A stretch of 64,000 nt of DNA from Amycolatopsis sp. NBC_01480 (GTDB taxonomy: Bacteria > Actinomycetota > Actinomycetes > Mycobacteriales > Pseudonocardiaceae): contig NZ_CP109442.1 of assembly GCF_036227205.1 (NCBI RefSeq), positions 2,480,001 to 2,544,000 on the forward strand. The letters are read 5' to 3'. Of the stretch, positions 1-9,917 are shown in pieces (the stretch's first letter is position 1; each line of letters starts with the position of its first letter). The translations under genes were made by a program, and so were the position numbers. Under the pieces are notes generated by a model. The model was given only the letters and a program-made list of their open reading frames with translations, was not told where the DNA came from and searched no databases.

Positions 1-1
1 C

Positions 2-541
2 TGGGTGACGATCGACCGCGCGGTGAAGCTCGGCAACGAGTACGGCCGCGACGTGCCGGGGGCCTGGCCCGAGCTGCGCGACCGGATCAAGGCCGACGTG
101 CTGGAGCACGGCTGGAACGACGAGGTCCAGGCGTTCACCACCGCCTACGACGGCACGGACCTCGACGCGGCGTCGCTGTTCGTCGGACTCACCGGCCTGA
201 TCGACCCGGCCGACGAGCGCTTCCAGTCCACGGTGACGGCGATCGAGGCCGAGCTGCGCAGCGGCTCGACCGTGTACCGCTACCGCCGCGACGACGGCCT
301 GCCCGGCGGCGAGGGCGGCTTCCACATCTGCGCGGCCTGGCTGATCGAGGCGTACCTGCACACCGGCCGCCGCAACGAGGCCGAGGAGCTGTTCAGCCAG
401 ATCGTCAGCTCGGCCGGCCCCACCGGCCTGCTGCCGGAGCAGTTCGACCCGATCGCGGAGCGCTCGCTGGGCAACCACCCGCAGGCGTACTCGCACCTCG
501 GGTTGATCCGCTGCGCGAACCTGCTGGCGGAGAAGGGCTGA
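2..541 (+). CDS. Glycoside hydrolase family 15 protein, C-terminal part (5' end outside window)
   Basis: The reading frame is open from the first base, so only the last 179 or so residues of a protein that usually has 600-670 are present. The segment has the final helices of the (alpha/alpha)6 barrel of bacterial GH15 glucoamylases and trehalases. A GEGGFHICAAWL stretch precedes GLLPEQFDP, whose Glu lies where the family's catalytic base is found, and LGNHPQAYSHLGL closes the domain. The family hydrolyses alpha-glucosidic bonds in the cytoplasm; in actinobacteria many members act on trehalose. Substrate cannot be decided from this fragment. A GC-rich hairpin follows the stop. Confidence 0.85.
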   Translation, partial: WVTIDRAVKLGNEYGRDVPGAWPELRDRIKADVLEHGWNDEVQAFTTAYDGTDLDAASLFVGLTGLIDPADERFQSTVTAIEAELRSGSTVYRYRRDDGLPGGEGGFHICAAWLIEAYLHTGRRNEAEELFSQIVSSAGPTGLLPEQFDPIAERSLGNHPQAYSHLGLIRCANLLAEKG

Positions 542-558
542 CGCCGTTTTCCACTTCG

Positions 559-594
559 AGGGGCCCGTTCCGCCGGTTGGCGGTACGGGCCCTT
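559..594 (+). terminator. Hairpin after the GH15 gene
   Basis: The arms gggcccgt (561-568) and acgggccc (585-592) pair, and an inner ccgcc/ggcgg stem extends the hairpin. It begins about 20 bases after the GH15 stop. There is no clear T tract, as is common in high-GC genomes, so termination is inferred from position and structure. Confidence 0.55.
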
Positions 595-713
595 CGCCGT
601 TAGCACAGCCCGGTGACATGGCCGACGAGCGGTGAGCCGCTCACGTCATGGTCGCTTAAGCTGGGATTCACGGGCATCTGCACGTTCGTTTCGTCTCGGT
701 TCGGAGGTGGGCG

Positions 714-1247
714 GTGAAGCAGTACTACGGCCAGCAGGCCGAGGGGTACGCGCCGCTGCCGCCGCTGTTCGCCGCCCGGGTCCGCGGAGGATCGCTGGTC
801 ACGGGGGTCGCGCTGGCCGTCGGCACGATTCTCGTGCTGGCGCTGACGGTGTTCGTGAACGGTCCTTTGCACGGGCACGCGCTGCCGGACGCCTTCGTCG
901 GACGGGTCGCCCTGCTGCTGCCGGCGCTGTCCGTGCTGGCCACTGCCGCGGTGGTGCTGAGTGCCCGCCGCTGCCTGCTGGGCGACTACCTCGTCGTCCC
1001 CCGCGCCCGGTTCACCCGCACCCTGCTGCGCGCCTGTTTCACGGCGCTGGTCGTGACCTGCCTGCTGGCCCTCACCGCGTCGGCGCTGGTGGACCTCTGG
1101 CACGACCACAACCGCCTCGGCGCCAGCGACCTGCTGGCCACCTGCGCGAACTTCGCGCTGGGCGTGCTCGGTTACGGTGCGGGCCTGTTCTACGTCCGCC
1201 CCTCGGTCGCGACGCTGCAACGCTTCAGCGATCACCCGATCTGGTAA
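714..1247 (+). CDS. Small four-TM membrane protein of unknown function
   Basis: This encodes 177 residues with a GTG start placed by the ggaggtggg ribosome site just upstream. About 27 polar N-terminal residues are followed by four hydrophobic segments at roughly residues 30-50, 63-83, 105-127 and 140-160. No catalytic motif is visible and I do not recognise the family. It stands alone between the GH15 hairpin and the sigma factor gene and could be a companion of either neighbour, but nothing in the sequence shows that. Confidence 0.75.
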   Translation: MKQYYGQQAEGYAPLPPLFAARVRGGSLVTGVALAVGTILVLALTVFVNGPLHGHALPDAFVGRVALLLPALSVLATAAVVLSARRCLLGDYLVVPRARFTRTLLRACFTALVVTCLLALTASALVDLWHDHNRLGASDLLATCANFALGVLGYGAGLFYVRPSVATLQRFSDHPIW

Positions 1248-1334
1248 TCCTGGGCGAAACATCCCCGGTGTCGCGATTCCGACGAAAGCAGGAACGCCCG
1301 TGAACGCTCCGGGCCGCTGCGGGCGATACGGGGT

Positions 1335-1943
1335 ATGCAGGTGATCCACGAGGGTCGAGAGCCGGCCGGGCCGGACTCGTCCGACCGGCCCGACCTGGGC
1401 GTTCCCGATCCGGGGCCGGTGTTCGGGCAGCTCTTCGACGCGCACGCGCGGTCGATGCACCGTTATCTCGCACGGCGGATCGGCGACGAGTCGGCCCACG
1501 ACCTCGTCGGGGAGACGTTCCTGGTCGCGTTGCGGCGGCGCGACTCGTACCGGCCCGAGCTGGGCACGGCCCGGTCGTGGCTGTACGGCATCGCGACGAA
1601 CCTGCTGCGCCACCACGTCCGGAGCGAGACCCGGGCACTGCGGGCGACCGCGCGGCTCGCGCGGGTCGGCGATCGCACCACCGCCGGGCACGACGGCCGC
1701 GTCGCGGAGCAGGTCGACGCCCAGACGCGCGCCGCGCAACTGGCGGGGGCGCTGGCCAAGCTCAGCGTGGCCGACCGCGACACGCTGCTGCTCGTCGCGT
1801 GGGCCGGGCTCGAACCGTCGGAGGTCGCCGAAGCGCTCGGCGTGCCACCCGGCACGATCCGCTCCCAGCTGCACCGGCTGAGGCGGTGGCTGCGCGCGAA
1901 CGCGGCCGAAACGACGAAAAACGAGGAGGCGATCGACCTGTGA
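1335..1943 (+). CDS. ECF-type sigma-70 family RNA polymerase sigma factor
   Basis: The 202-residue protein has the two ECF domains. Sigma region 2 lies at about residues 30-95 (LFDAHARSMHRYLARRIGD, then GETFLVALRR and GTARSWLYGIATNLLRHH). Region 4 lies at about 135-190, with a helix-turn-helix in LEPSEVAEALGVPPGTIRSQLHRLRRWL. It should direct RNA polymerase to a small set of stress or envelope promoters. The stop overlaps the start of the next gene (GTGA), so the pair is translated together. The next gene encodes a membrane protein with an N-terminal cytosolic segment, the usual arrangement for a sigma/anti-sigma pair. The inducing signal is unknown. Confidence 0.88.
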   Translation: MQVIHEGREPAGPDSSDRPDLGVPDPGPVFGQLFDAHARSMHRYLARRIGDESAHDLVGETFLVALRRRDSYRPELGTARSWLYGIATNLLRHHVRSETRALRATARLARVGDRTTAGHDGRVAEQVDAQTRAAQLAGALAKLSVADRDTLLLVAWAGLEPSEVAEALGVPPGTIRSQLHRLRRWLRANAAETTKNEEAIDL

Positions 1944-3148
1944 GCGACGACGAAAACATCCGGCACCTGTGGTCCGAAGCCGAACTCGACGACGCGTTCG
2001 CCGCGCTGCACCCCCACGTCCGGACCGACGACAGCGAACTCGACCGTGCCCGTGCGACCCTGCTGCGCGCCGCGGCCGACGCGAGCACCGATAGCGGCGA
2101 ACCGGCTTCCCGGCCGTCGAAGAAGCGCGCGGGCTCCTGGCGCTGGATCGCCGTGGCCGCCGCGGTCGCCGTGCTGACCGGCGGAGTGGTCGTGGTGAGC
2201 AACCTGCCCGGCAAATCAGCGGAGGTCCGGCCCGCGAGCACCCCGACGTCGGACAACCGGCCCGTCGGGGGCCAGTACACCCGCGTCACCAACGACTACA
2301 CGGTGCTCGAATGGGTCAATCACCGCAGCGTGTTCGCCGTGCGGGAGCGCCTCGAGGTGTGGATCCCGCCCGACCCGGGTCAGGTCTGGAAACGCCGGTG
2401 GACGCGGACCGATCAGGTGACGATCCTCAGCGGGATGCCGGCCGACCAGGCGGCGCTGCCCAGCCCCGCGTCGGAGGTCCAGACCGCGGTGGGCGGCGAG
2501 TTCACCGAGGCGGTTCCCGGTTCCGTCGGCTGGACCGCCGCCCCCCAGGGCTGGCATCAGCCGAGCGCGGGGTTCGTCGCCGGGCTGCCCGCGAATCCGG
2601 GGCCGCTGCTGGCGCAGATCAACCAGGACGCCAAGGACCACCCGTTCCCCGGCTGCCCGGTCCCCTTGTTCCAGCCGATCACCATCGATGCGCCGGCCTC
2701 CATCTCGTCCATGTCGAACAGCGCCTCCCCACCGAACACGTCGGACACGTCGAACCAGCCCATCCCGCCGGCCGGCGAGTTCCCGATCGAGGCGCCGACC
2801 GGCGCCACGACCACGCTCAATCCGCCCCCGGCGGGGTCCAGCTCCGAGAGATCGGCCGGGCTTGCCCTGTCGGTGCTCACCAGCGGCCTGGCCTCACGGC
2901 CGCTGCGCATGGCGCTGGTCGCGACCCTGACGCAGCTGCCCGGGGTGAAGACCTCCCGCACGGGCGGGAACCTGAACCTCGCCCTTTCCGCCGGCGACCA
3001 CGAGCTGATCATCAACATCGACGTGGAGACGTCCACGGTGCTGCGCGCTTCGACCGTCGCGACGAAGAACGTCAGCGGCCTCTCCGCCGGGCGGGCCATC
3101 AGCACTTCGGCCTACCGCTACGACATCACCGACGACGCCGGGAACTGA
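1940..3148 (+). CDS. Membrane protein, probable partner (anti-sigma) of the ECF sigma factor
   Basis: This encodes 402 residues starting at the GTG that overlaps the sigma factor stop. About 70 acidic cytosolic residues come first, then a single TM helix at about 72-92 (WIAVAAAVAVLTGGVVVVSNL), then a large outer domain. The outer part contains a Ser/Pro/Thr-rich stretch around residues 255-300, which looks like a flexible linker. The layout matches the CU044_5270 family of proteins often encoded after actinobacterial ECF sigma factors. I see no zinc-binding HxxxCxxC anti-sigma motif, so the anti-sigma role rests on operon position and topology. Confidence 0.72.
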   Translation: MSDDENIRHLWSEAELDDAFAALHPHVRTDDSELDRARATLLRAAADASTDSGEPASRPSKKRAGSWRWIAVAAAVAVLTGGVVVVSNLPGKSAEVRPASTPTSDNRPVGGQYTRVTNDYTVLEWVNHRSVFAVRERLEVWIPPDPGQVWKRRWTRTDQVTILSGMPADQAALPSPASEVQTAVGGEFTEAVPGSVGWTAAPQGWHQPSAGFVAGLPANPGPLLAQINQDAKDHPFPGCPVPLFQPITIDAPASISSMSNSASPPNTSDTSNQPIPPAGEFPIEAPTGATTTLNPPPAGSSSERSAGLALSVLTSGLASRPLRMALVATLTQLPGVKTSRTGGNLNLALSAGDHELIINIDVETSTVLRASTVATKNVSGLSAGRAISTSAYRYDITDDAGN

Positions 3149-3177
3149 GCCGCCGGGATCCGGCAATCGGACCCGGG

Positions 3178-4539
3178 CTACTGGGCGTGGTTGGCGGCGT
3201 TCAGCGCACTCGCGACGTCGCCGACCTCCAGCACCCGGATGCCGTCCGGGAGCTTGCCCGAGTCGGGCGGCACCAGCGCGTGGGTGAAGCCCAGCCGGGA
3301 CGCCTCGGCGAGGCGGCGGGCGACGTTCGGCACCCTCCGGACCTCGCCGGCCAGCCCGACCTCGCCCAGCGAAACCAGCCGCGGCGACAGCGCGACCTCG
3401 TGCAGCGAAGAAGTCAGTGCGAGCACCAGCGCGAGGTCGATGGCCGGCTCGGTGATCTTCATGCCGCCGACCGTGGCGACGTACACGTCCTTGTCGCCGA
3501 GCTTGAGTTTTCCGCGTTTTTCCAGCACGGCCAGCACCATCGCGACCCGCGCCGAGTCCAGCCCGCTCACCGCGCGCCGGGGCTGCGGCATGCTCGTGCT
3601 CGAAACCAGCGCCTGCACCTCGCCCAGCAGCGGCCGCTTCCCCTCGACCGCCACGGTGATCGCCGTGCCCGGCACCGGCTCGGCGGTGCGGCTCATGAAC
3701 AGCCCGGACGGATCCGGCACGCCGACGATGCCGCCCTCGGTCAGCTCGAAGCAACCGACCTCGTCCGCCGCGCCGAAGCGGTTTTTCACCCCGCGCACCA
3801 TCCGCAGCGTCGAGTGCTTGTCGCCCTCGAACTGCAGGACGACGTCGACCAGGTGCTCCAGCACCCGCGGCCCGGCCACCGAGCCGTCCTTCGTGACATG
3901 TCCCACGAGCACCACCGGCAGCCCGCGCTCCTTGGCCAGCGCGACCAGCCCCGCGGTGACCGCGCGGACCTGCGTGACCCCGCCCGGCGAGCCCTCCACC
4001 TGCGGTGACGCCATGGTCTGGACCGAGTCGACGATCAGCACCCCGGGCTTCACGGCGTCGACGTGCCCGAGGATCGCGGCCAGGTCGCTCTCGGCGGCGA
4101 GGAACATCTCGCCGTGCACATTGCCCGTGCGCTCGGCGCGCAGCCGGACCTGCCCGGCCGACTCCTCACCGGTGACATACAGGGACCGCCCGGCCGTGGC
4201 CGCCCATTGATAGGCCATCTCGAGCAGCAGGGTCGACTTGCCGACGCCCGGCTCACCGGCCAGCAGGACCACCGCGCCCGGCACCAGCCCGCCGCCGAGC
4301 ACCCGGTCGAACTCGGGCACCCCGGTGGACTTGGCGCGCGCCGATTCGACGTCGACCTCGGCGATCGGCCGCGCGGGCGCGCTCGGCGCCCCGGCCGCGA
4401 CCCGCGCGATCGCCGGATTGGCCCCGCCACGCTCCTCGAGCGTGCCCCAGGCCTGGCATTCGGGACAGCGCCCGACCCACTTGGCGGCCTCGTGCCCGCA
4501 CTCGGCGCACCGGTAGACAGTGCTGCTCTTCTTCACCAC
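3178..4539 (-). CDS. radA: DNA repair protein RadA
   Basis: The 453 residues match RadA in length and domain order. A C4 zinc finger comes first (CAEC at about 15, CPEC at about 28). The RecA-like ATPase follows, with Walker A GEPGVGKST near residue 98 and the RadA-specific KNRFG motif near 250. A Lon-protease-like C-terminal domain completes it. RadA is a DnaB-like branch-migration helicase that helps process recombination intermediates. It is transcribed towards the LpqE-like gene's downstream side, convergent with the anti-sigma gene. In many actinobacteria disA lies directly beside radA; here it does not. Confidence 0.97.
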   Translation of the reverse strand: MVKKSSTVYRCAECGHEAAKWVGRCPECQAWGTLEERGGANPAIARVAAGAPSAPARPIAEVDVESARAKSTGVPEFDRVLGGGLVPGAVVLLAGEPGVGKSTLLLEMAYQWAATAGRSLYVTGEESAGQVRLRAERTGNVHGEMFLAAESDLAAILGHVDAVKPGVLIVDSVQTMASPQVEGSPGGVTQVRAVTAGLVALAKERGLPVVLVGHVTKDGSVAGPRVLEHLVDVVLQFEGDKHSTLRMVRGVKNRFGAADEVGCFELTEGGIVGVPDPSGLFMSRTAEPVPGTAITVAVEGKRPLLGEVQALVSSTSMPQPRRAVSGLDSARVAMVLAVLEKRGKLKLGDKDVYVATVGGMKITEPAIDLALVLALTSSLHEVALSPRLVSLGEVGLAGEVRRVPNVARRLAEASRLGFTHALVPPDSGKLPDGIRVLEVGDVASALNAANHAQ

Positions 4540-4571
4540 GCGCCGAGGCTAGCGGTGGGCACCGACAGAAA

Positions 4572-5255
4572 TCAGTGACCCGCCGCGGCGTTGCCCTGGG
4601 CCTGGTCGTGGGCCGGTGCGGCGACCGGCAGCGCGACGACCACCGGGCCGGCGTTCTGGAAGGTGAAGGTGACCTTGATCGTCTGGCCCGGCCACAGCGG
4701 CTGCTTGAGGTTCTGCAGCACCACCGAGCCGACGCCCAGCTGGGTCGGCGCGGAGGACGTGGGCGCCGCGGCGTCACTGCTCGAGGACGGCGGCGCGGTG
4801 TCGGACGGCGGGGCGGTGTCGGACGAGGAGCTGGAACCGCTCGTCGGCACCGAGGAAGAGGACGGCGCGTCCTGCTGGTTGGTGGCCTCGACGGGGTCCG
4901 AGGGGCCGATCACCAGCGAGTGGCCGGCGACGATGGCCGTCGAGCCGCTGATCGTGGCCGGGCCGTCGGTCGCGTCGGAGGTGACCGAAACGAGCTTGTC
5001 GTCCTGCGCGCCCTGGTTGACCAGCGTCAGCGTGAGCGGCGCGGACTGGCCGGCCGAGTAGGCGGCGCCCTGCACCGGGTACTGCACCGCGGCGTCGCGC
5101 AGGACCAGCGTCTTCACTTGCGCGTAGGTGCCGTTGACCGCGGGCTGCTGAGTGTCGGTCTGGGTGATCTGACCGGCTCCGCAGCCGGCGAGCACGAGCG
5201 CGGCGCCGAGCGCCGACACACCTGCGCCGAACACGCGGCGATTCTGCAGCCTCAC
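4572..5255 (-). CDS. LpqE-like lipoprotein
   Basis: I chose the GTG at 5255, preceded by ggaagga, giving 227 residues. This start puts a signal peptide ending in the lipobox LAGC at about residue 24. The mature part resembles the copper-chaperone-like (PCu(A)C-type) fold of actinobacterial LpqE: a beta-sandwich with VNGTYAQVKTLVLRDAAV early and LTLVNQG in the middle. A Ser/Thr/Pro-rich insertion of about 55 residues lies near residues 120-175, and the strand IKVTFTFQNAGPVVVALPV is near the end. The gene lies between radA and carD, exactly where M. tuberculosis has lpqE (Rv3584). The metal-binding Met/His pattern of true PCu(A)C proteins is not evident, so the function stays open. Confidence 0.72.
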   Translation of the reverse strand: MRLQNRRVFGAGVSALGAALVLAGCGAGQITQTDTQQPAVNGTYAQVKTLVLRDAAVQYPVQGAAYSAGQSAPLTLTLVNQGAQDDKLVSVTSDATDGPATISGSTAIVAGHSLVIGPSDPVEATNQQDAPSSSSVPTSGSSSSSDTAPPSDTAPPSSSSDAAAPTSSAPTQLGVGSVVLQNLKQPLWPGQTIKVTFTFQNAGPVVVALPVAAPAHDQAQGNAAAGH

Positions 5256-5507
5256 GTCGGAGTCCTTCCATCTCACGGCCTCGTCACGACGAAGACTAGC
5301 CGGGGACCCTCGCGTGCGCGGAACCGGTCCGCCTTGCGGGCGCGCCGCCATCGAAGATCAACCGTCCAATTAGGAATTCGCTGGTGTCGATCAGCGCATT
5401 CCCGTCACCTGCATGAGCACGGGGCCGGAAGATTTGTCAACCCCCGCCCAGGCCGCTGACCTGCGACGACGATCCCGGGGCACTAGGTGGGCTTCGGAGG
5501 ACCGTGC

Positions 5508-5513
5508 TAAGAT
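5508..5513 (+). promoter_or_regulatory. Possible -10 element for carD
   Basis: TAAGAT lies 28 bases before the carD ATG and fits the TAnnnT form of actinobacterial -10 elements. No good -35 hexamer stands 16-19 bases upstream. This is a candidate only. Confidence 0.3.
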
Positions 5514-5540
5514 GGCATTAGCGAAAGGGGCAGAGGACAC

Positions 5541-6032
5541 ATGGTTTTCAAGGTCGGAGAGACCGTCGTCTACCCGCACCACGGTGCCGCACTCATCGAA
5601 GCCATCGAAACCCGCGTGATCAAGGGCGAGGAGAAGAAGTACCTCGTCCTCAAAGTCGCGCAAGGGGATCTTACGGTTCGCGTGCCTGCTGACAACGCCG
5701 AGATCGTCGGTGTGCGTGACGTCGTCGGGCAAGAAGGACTGGACAAGGTTTTCGACGTACTGCGTGCTCCGCACACCGAAGAGCCCACGAACTGGTCTCG
5801 TCGGTACAAGGCCAACCTCGAGAAGCTCGCCTCCGGCGATGTGAACAAGGTGGCCGAAGTGGTGCGCGACCTCTGGCGGCGAGAGAAGGACCGCGGACTT
5901 TCAGCCGGTGAAAAGCGGATGCTGGCGAAGGCGCGGCAAATTCTGGTCAGCGAGCTCGCGCTCGCGGAGGGCACCGACGAGGACAAAGCGGAAGTCCTCC
6001 TCGACGAGGTTCTGGAAACCGCGACGGTCTGA
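5541..6032 (+). CDS. carD: CarD family transcription factor
   Basis: The 163-residue protein nearly equals M. tuberculosis CarD (162). Its N-terminal RNA polymerase interaction domain begins [20 protein letters not shown]. The C-terminal helical DNA-binding domain carries [17 protein letters not shown] and the conserved [22 protein letters not shown]. CarD binds the polymerase beta subunit and stabilises open complexes at many promoters, including rRNA promoters. The start is fixed by an upstream gaggacac ribosome site. It precedes ispD and ispF in the same direction, the standard actinobacterial order. Confidence 0.97.
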   Translation: MVFKVGETVVYPHHGAALIEAIETRVIKGEEKKYLVLKVAQGDLTVRVPADNAEIVGVRDVVGQEGLDKVFDVLRAPHTEEPTNWSRRYKANLEKLASGDVNKVAEVVRDLWRREKDRGLSAGEKRMLAKARQILVSELALAEGTDEDKAEVLLDEVLETATV

Positions 6033-6098
6033 CCCCCTGGGTCATCCGGCTCGCCCGGCGGAGGCTCCGGGCAGTCGCCTCTCTACGATCACGACCTG

Positions 6099-6761
6099 AT
6101 GAGCCAGCTGGTGCAGAGCGTCGTGTTCGTGACTGTCGCACACCGGACCGCGGATCCAGAGGCAGCTCTGGCCGTGGTGAACGGTGAAGTTCTCCTCGCG
6201 CACACCGTGCGGGGGCTGCTCGGCACACCGGAGATCGATCTGGTGGCCGTGGTGGCCCCCGAGCGGTGTGCCGCTGCGTTTTCGGGGGCTCTCGGGGATC
6301 TGCCGGCCCGCTGCCGGATCGTCCCCGGCCCCTCGCTCCGGCCGGCTTTCGCCGCCGTTGAGCCAGAACTTTCCCCGGACGCGGTTGTGCTGGTGCACGA
6401 CGCGCTCCGGTCGTTCACTCCGCAAGGGACGATCCGTGACGTACTGGGCGCGGCCCGGGCCGGCCGCGTCGTCGTCGTCCCCGTTCTGCCCATGGCGGAC
6501 ACCGTGAAGTCCACCGATGAGGCGCGGCTGATCACCGGCACCGTCGACCGCGACGGGCTCCGCACCGCGCAGACCCCGGTCGGCTTCCCGCTGCCGGAGT
6601 TCCGGGCCGCGCTCGGGACGGACGACATCTTCGACGCCGCCGTCCTGGCCGGCGCCGCCACCGTCCCCGGCCATCCCGACGCGATGCGCGTCGCGAGTGC
6701 TTTCGAACTCACCCTCGCCGAGGCCCTGGTGGCCCTGCACGGTCACGAGGAGCCCCTGTGA
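6099..6761 (+). CDS. ispD: IspD-like 4-diphosphocytidyl-2-C-methyl-D-erythritol synthase homologue, active-site motifs missing
   Basis: The 220 residues occupy the conserved carD-ispD-ispF position and keep parts of the IspD fold: [26 protein letters not shown], and [13 protein letters not shown]. The N-terminal CTP-binding loop, in the family PAAGSGxR...PKxF with essential Arg and Lys, is replaced by [20 protein letters not shown] and is about five residues shorter. The GGxxRxxSV motif is reduced to [11 protein letters not shown]. The C-terminal KITxPxDL motif reads MRVASAFEL, losing the substrate Lys. The frame is intact, with no stop or frameshift, and its stop overlaps the ispF GTG. It may be inactive, regulatory or changed in function. 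A second IspD would then be expected elsewhere in the genome. Confidence 0.75.
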   Translation: MSQLVQSVVFVTVAHRTADPEAALAVVNGEVLLAHTVRGLLGTPEIDLVAVVAPERCAAAFSGALGDLPARCRIVPGPSLRPAFAAVEPELSPDAVVLVHDALRSFTPQGTIRDVLGAARAGRVVVVPVLPMADTVKSTDEARLITGTVDRDGLRTAQTPVGFPLPEFRAALGTDDIFDAAVLAGAATVPGHPDAMRVASAFELTLAEALVALHGHEEPL

Positions 6762-7231
6762 ACGACCTGCGCGTCGGCAACGGCGTCGACGTCCACCCGA
6801 TCGAACCCGGCCGCGAGTGCTGGATGGCCGGGCTGTTGTGGCCGGGCGTCGACGGCTGCGCGGGCCACTCCGACGGCGACGTCGCGGCCCACGCGCTGTG
6901 CGACGCGCTGCTGTCCGCCGCCGGGCTCGGCGACCTCGGCGCGGTCTTCGGCACCGGCGACCCGCGGATGGACGGCGCGCACGGCGCCGACATGCTCGCG
7001 GAGGTCCGCGCGCTCGTCGAAGCGGACGGGTGGCGCGTGGCGAACGCGACGGTGCAGATCATCGGCAACCGCCCGCGCGTCGGGAAACGGCGTGACGAGG
7101 CGCAGAAGGTGCTCGGCGAGGCCGTCGGCGGTCCGGTGAGCGTCGCCGGCACGACGTCCGACGGGCTGGGCCTCACCGGCCGCGGCGAGGGCGTCGCGGC
7201 GGTGGCGACGGCACTCCTGGTCCGGCCTTGA
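6758..7231 (+). CDS. ispF: 2-C-methyl-D-erythritol 2,4-cyclodiphosphate synthase
   Basis: The 157 residues are typical for IspF, which forms the cyclic diphosphate in the MEP isoprenoid pathway. Metal ligands are in GVDVHP (Asp and His near residues 9 and 11) and GHSDGDV (His near 40). The C-terminal signature [17 protein letters not shown] is complete. The GTG start overlaps the ispD stop by four bases, so translation is coupled. Unlike its IspD neighbour, all key residues of this protein appear intact. Confidence 0.96.
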   Translation: MNDLRVGNGVDVHPIEPGRECWMAGLLWPGVDGCAGHSDGDVAAHALCDALLSAAGLGDLGAVFGTGDPRMDGAHGADMLAEVRALVEADGWRVANATVQIIGNRPRVGKRRDEAQKVLGEAVGGPVSVAGTTSDGLGLTGRGEGVAAVATALLVRP

Positions 7232-7249
7232 TCGCTTAGGCTGCGAGCC

Positions 7250-7645
7250 ATGGCACTGACTTTCAACGACGCCACGAAGGCGTTGCTCGACGGGAACAAC
7301 TTCCCCGTGGTCGCGACCATCAACAAGGACGGCTCCGCGCAGACGTCCGTGCTGTGGGCCAAGCGCGAAGGCGACACCCTGGTCTTCGCGACCGTCCGCG
7401 GGCGCCTCAAGGAACGCAACATGGTGCGTGACCCGCGGGTGTCCGTCTCGGTCTTCGACACCGGGAACCCGTACAACTACGTCGAAATCCGCGGCCGCGT
7501 CGAGATGACCGACGAGGGCGGGCGCGAGCTGATCAACGAGCTGGCGCACAAGTACACCGGCAAGGACTACCCGGCCGAGCCGCCGGAGAACATCCGCGTG
7601 CTGGTGCGCGTGATCCCGGAGAAGATCACCGGCAACGCCGCCTGA
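7250..7645 (+). CDS. PPOX-class F420/FMN-dependent split-barrel protein
   Basis: The 131 residues form a single split beta-barrel of the pyridoxamine 5'-phosphate oxidase-like superfamily. The start LLDGNNFPVVATINKDGSAQTSVLWAKR and the later VFATVRGRLKERNMVRDPRVSVSV match the actinobacterial F420-dependent reductase group. Such proteins reduce small molecules with F420H2 or bind flavin or heme. The substrate cannot be read from sequence. The gene follows ispF with an 18-base gap and ends before a strong hairpin, so it may belong to the ispDF transcript. Confidence 0.85.
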   Translation: MALTFNDATKALLDGNNFPVVATINKDGSAQTSVLWAKREGDTLVFATVRGRLKERNMVRDPRVSVSVFDTGNPYNYVEIRGRVEMTDEGGRELINELAHKYTGKDYPAEPPENIRVLVRVIPEKITGNAA

Positions 7646-7651
7646 AGCGAG

Positions 7652-7694
7652 TTCGCCGCCGGGGGTGAGCCGGACGCCACATCCCGGCGGCGAA
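7652..7694 (+). terminator. Hairpin between the split-barrel and HAD genes
   Basis: Perfect 12-base arms ttcgccgccggg (7652-7663) and cccggcggcgaa (7683-7694) flank a 19-base loop. It starts seven bases after the upstream stop, so it probably ends the carD-ispDF-oxidoreductase transcript. Confidence 0.6.
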
Positions 7695-7723
7695 ACGCCC
7701 GGTTTTCTGGCTAGGCTTGGCGC

Positions 7724-8410
7724 GTGGCCATCAACGCGGTGTTGTTCGACTTCTCAGGCACGCTCTTCCGGCTCGAGCAGAACGCCTTCTGGCTCGACGG
7801 GCTCGCCGACGCCGACGGCACGGCGCTCGACGTCGAGGCGCAGACCGAGCTGATGCGGCGGATGACCGCGCCGGTCGGGCAGGTCGTGGAGCTCGACGAG
7901 GAGCACCAGCACGCGTGGCACCAGCGCGACCGCGACCCGGAGCTGCACCGGAAGGTGTACCTCGAGGTGCTGCGCCGCTCCGGCGTCCCCCGCCCCGAGC
8001 AGGCCGAGGCGCTGTACCAGCGGCTGATCACGCCGGGCGAATGGACGCCGTACCCGGACACCGAGGCGGCGCTGAAGGCCGTCTCGGGCCAGGGCCGCAA
8101 GGTCGGGGTGCTGAGCAACATCGCGTTCGACATCCGGCCGGCGTTCTCGCAGCGCGGCTGGGACGCGTACGTGGACGAGTTCATCCTGTCGTTCGAGGTC
8201 GGGGCCATCAAGCCGGAGCTGGAGATCTTCCGGACCGCGCTGGACCGGCTCGGCGTGCGCGCCGAGGAGACCCTGATGGTCGGCGACAGCGAGGAGGCCG
8301 ACGGCGGCGCCCGCGCGCTGGGCTGCGAGTTCGCCCTGGTCGACCCGCTGCCCACGACCGAGCGGCCGGACGCGCTGCTCGGCGCGCTGCGGGCGCACGG
8401 CCTGCTCTGA
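7724..8410 (+). CDS. HAD family hydrolase
   Basis: The 228 residues follow the HAD plan. Motif I is FDFSGTL near residue 8, with the nucleophile Asp and an unusual Ser in place of the common Asp-Gly. Motif II is the Ser in VLSNIAF. The motif III Lys is in GAIKPELEIF, and motif IV is MVGDSEEAD. The cap segment lies at about residues 20-100. It is probably a cytosolic phosphatase or dehalogenase-like enzyme of unknown substrate. It stands between two hairpins and is likely transcribed on its own. Confidence 0.88.
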   Translation: MAINAVLFDFSGTLFRLEQNAFWLDGLADADGTALDVEAQTELMRRMTAPVGQVVELDEEHQHAWHQRDRDPELHRKVYLEVLRRSGVPRPEQAEALYQRLITPGEWTPYPDTEAALKAVSGQGRKVGVLSNIAFDIRPAFSQRGWDAYVDEFILSFEVGAIKPELEIFRTALDRLGVRAEETLMVGDSEEADGGARALGCEFALVDPLPTTERPDALLGALRAHGLL

Positions 8411-8412
8411 CC

Positions 8413-8462
8413 GGCTCGTGAGTGGCTATGACGGTTCTAACCGTCATGAACACTCACGAGCC
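8413..8462. repeat. Long perfect-arm hairpin between the HAD gene and cysS
   Basis: The outer arms ggctcgtgagtg (8413-8424) and cactcacgagcc (8451-8462) pair over 12 bases. A 3x3 internal loop follows, then inner arms atgacggtt and aaccgtcat (8428-8436, 8439-8447) with a two-base loop. The palindromic element begins three bases after the HAD stop. It may end transcription there and belong to the group of intergenic palindromes seen elsewhere in this window. Confidence 0.65.
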
Positions 8463-8500
8463 CTGCGACCTCGCCCACACCCACCCCGTACCCTCTGGGG

Positions 8501-9886
<1,386 letters not shown>

Positions 9887-9917
9887 TCGCCGCTGCGGCG
9901 GATTAAGGACTCGTTAC

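Noticed and set aside
3178..3200. Possible remnant of disA next to radA
   Set aside because: The space beyond the radA stop is only 29 bases before the converging anti-sigma gene; no disA sequence is visible.
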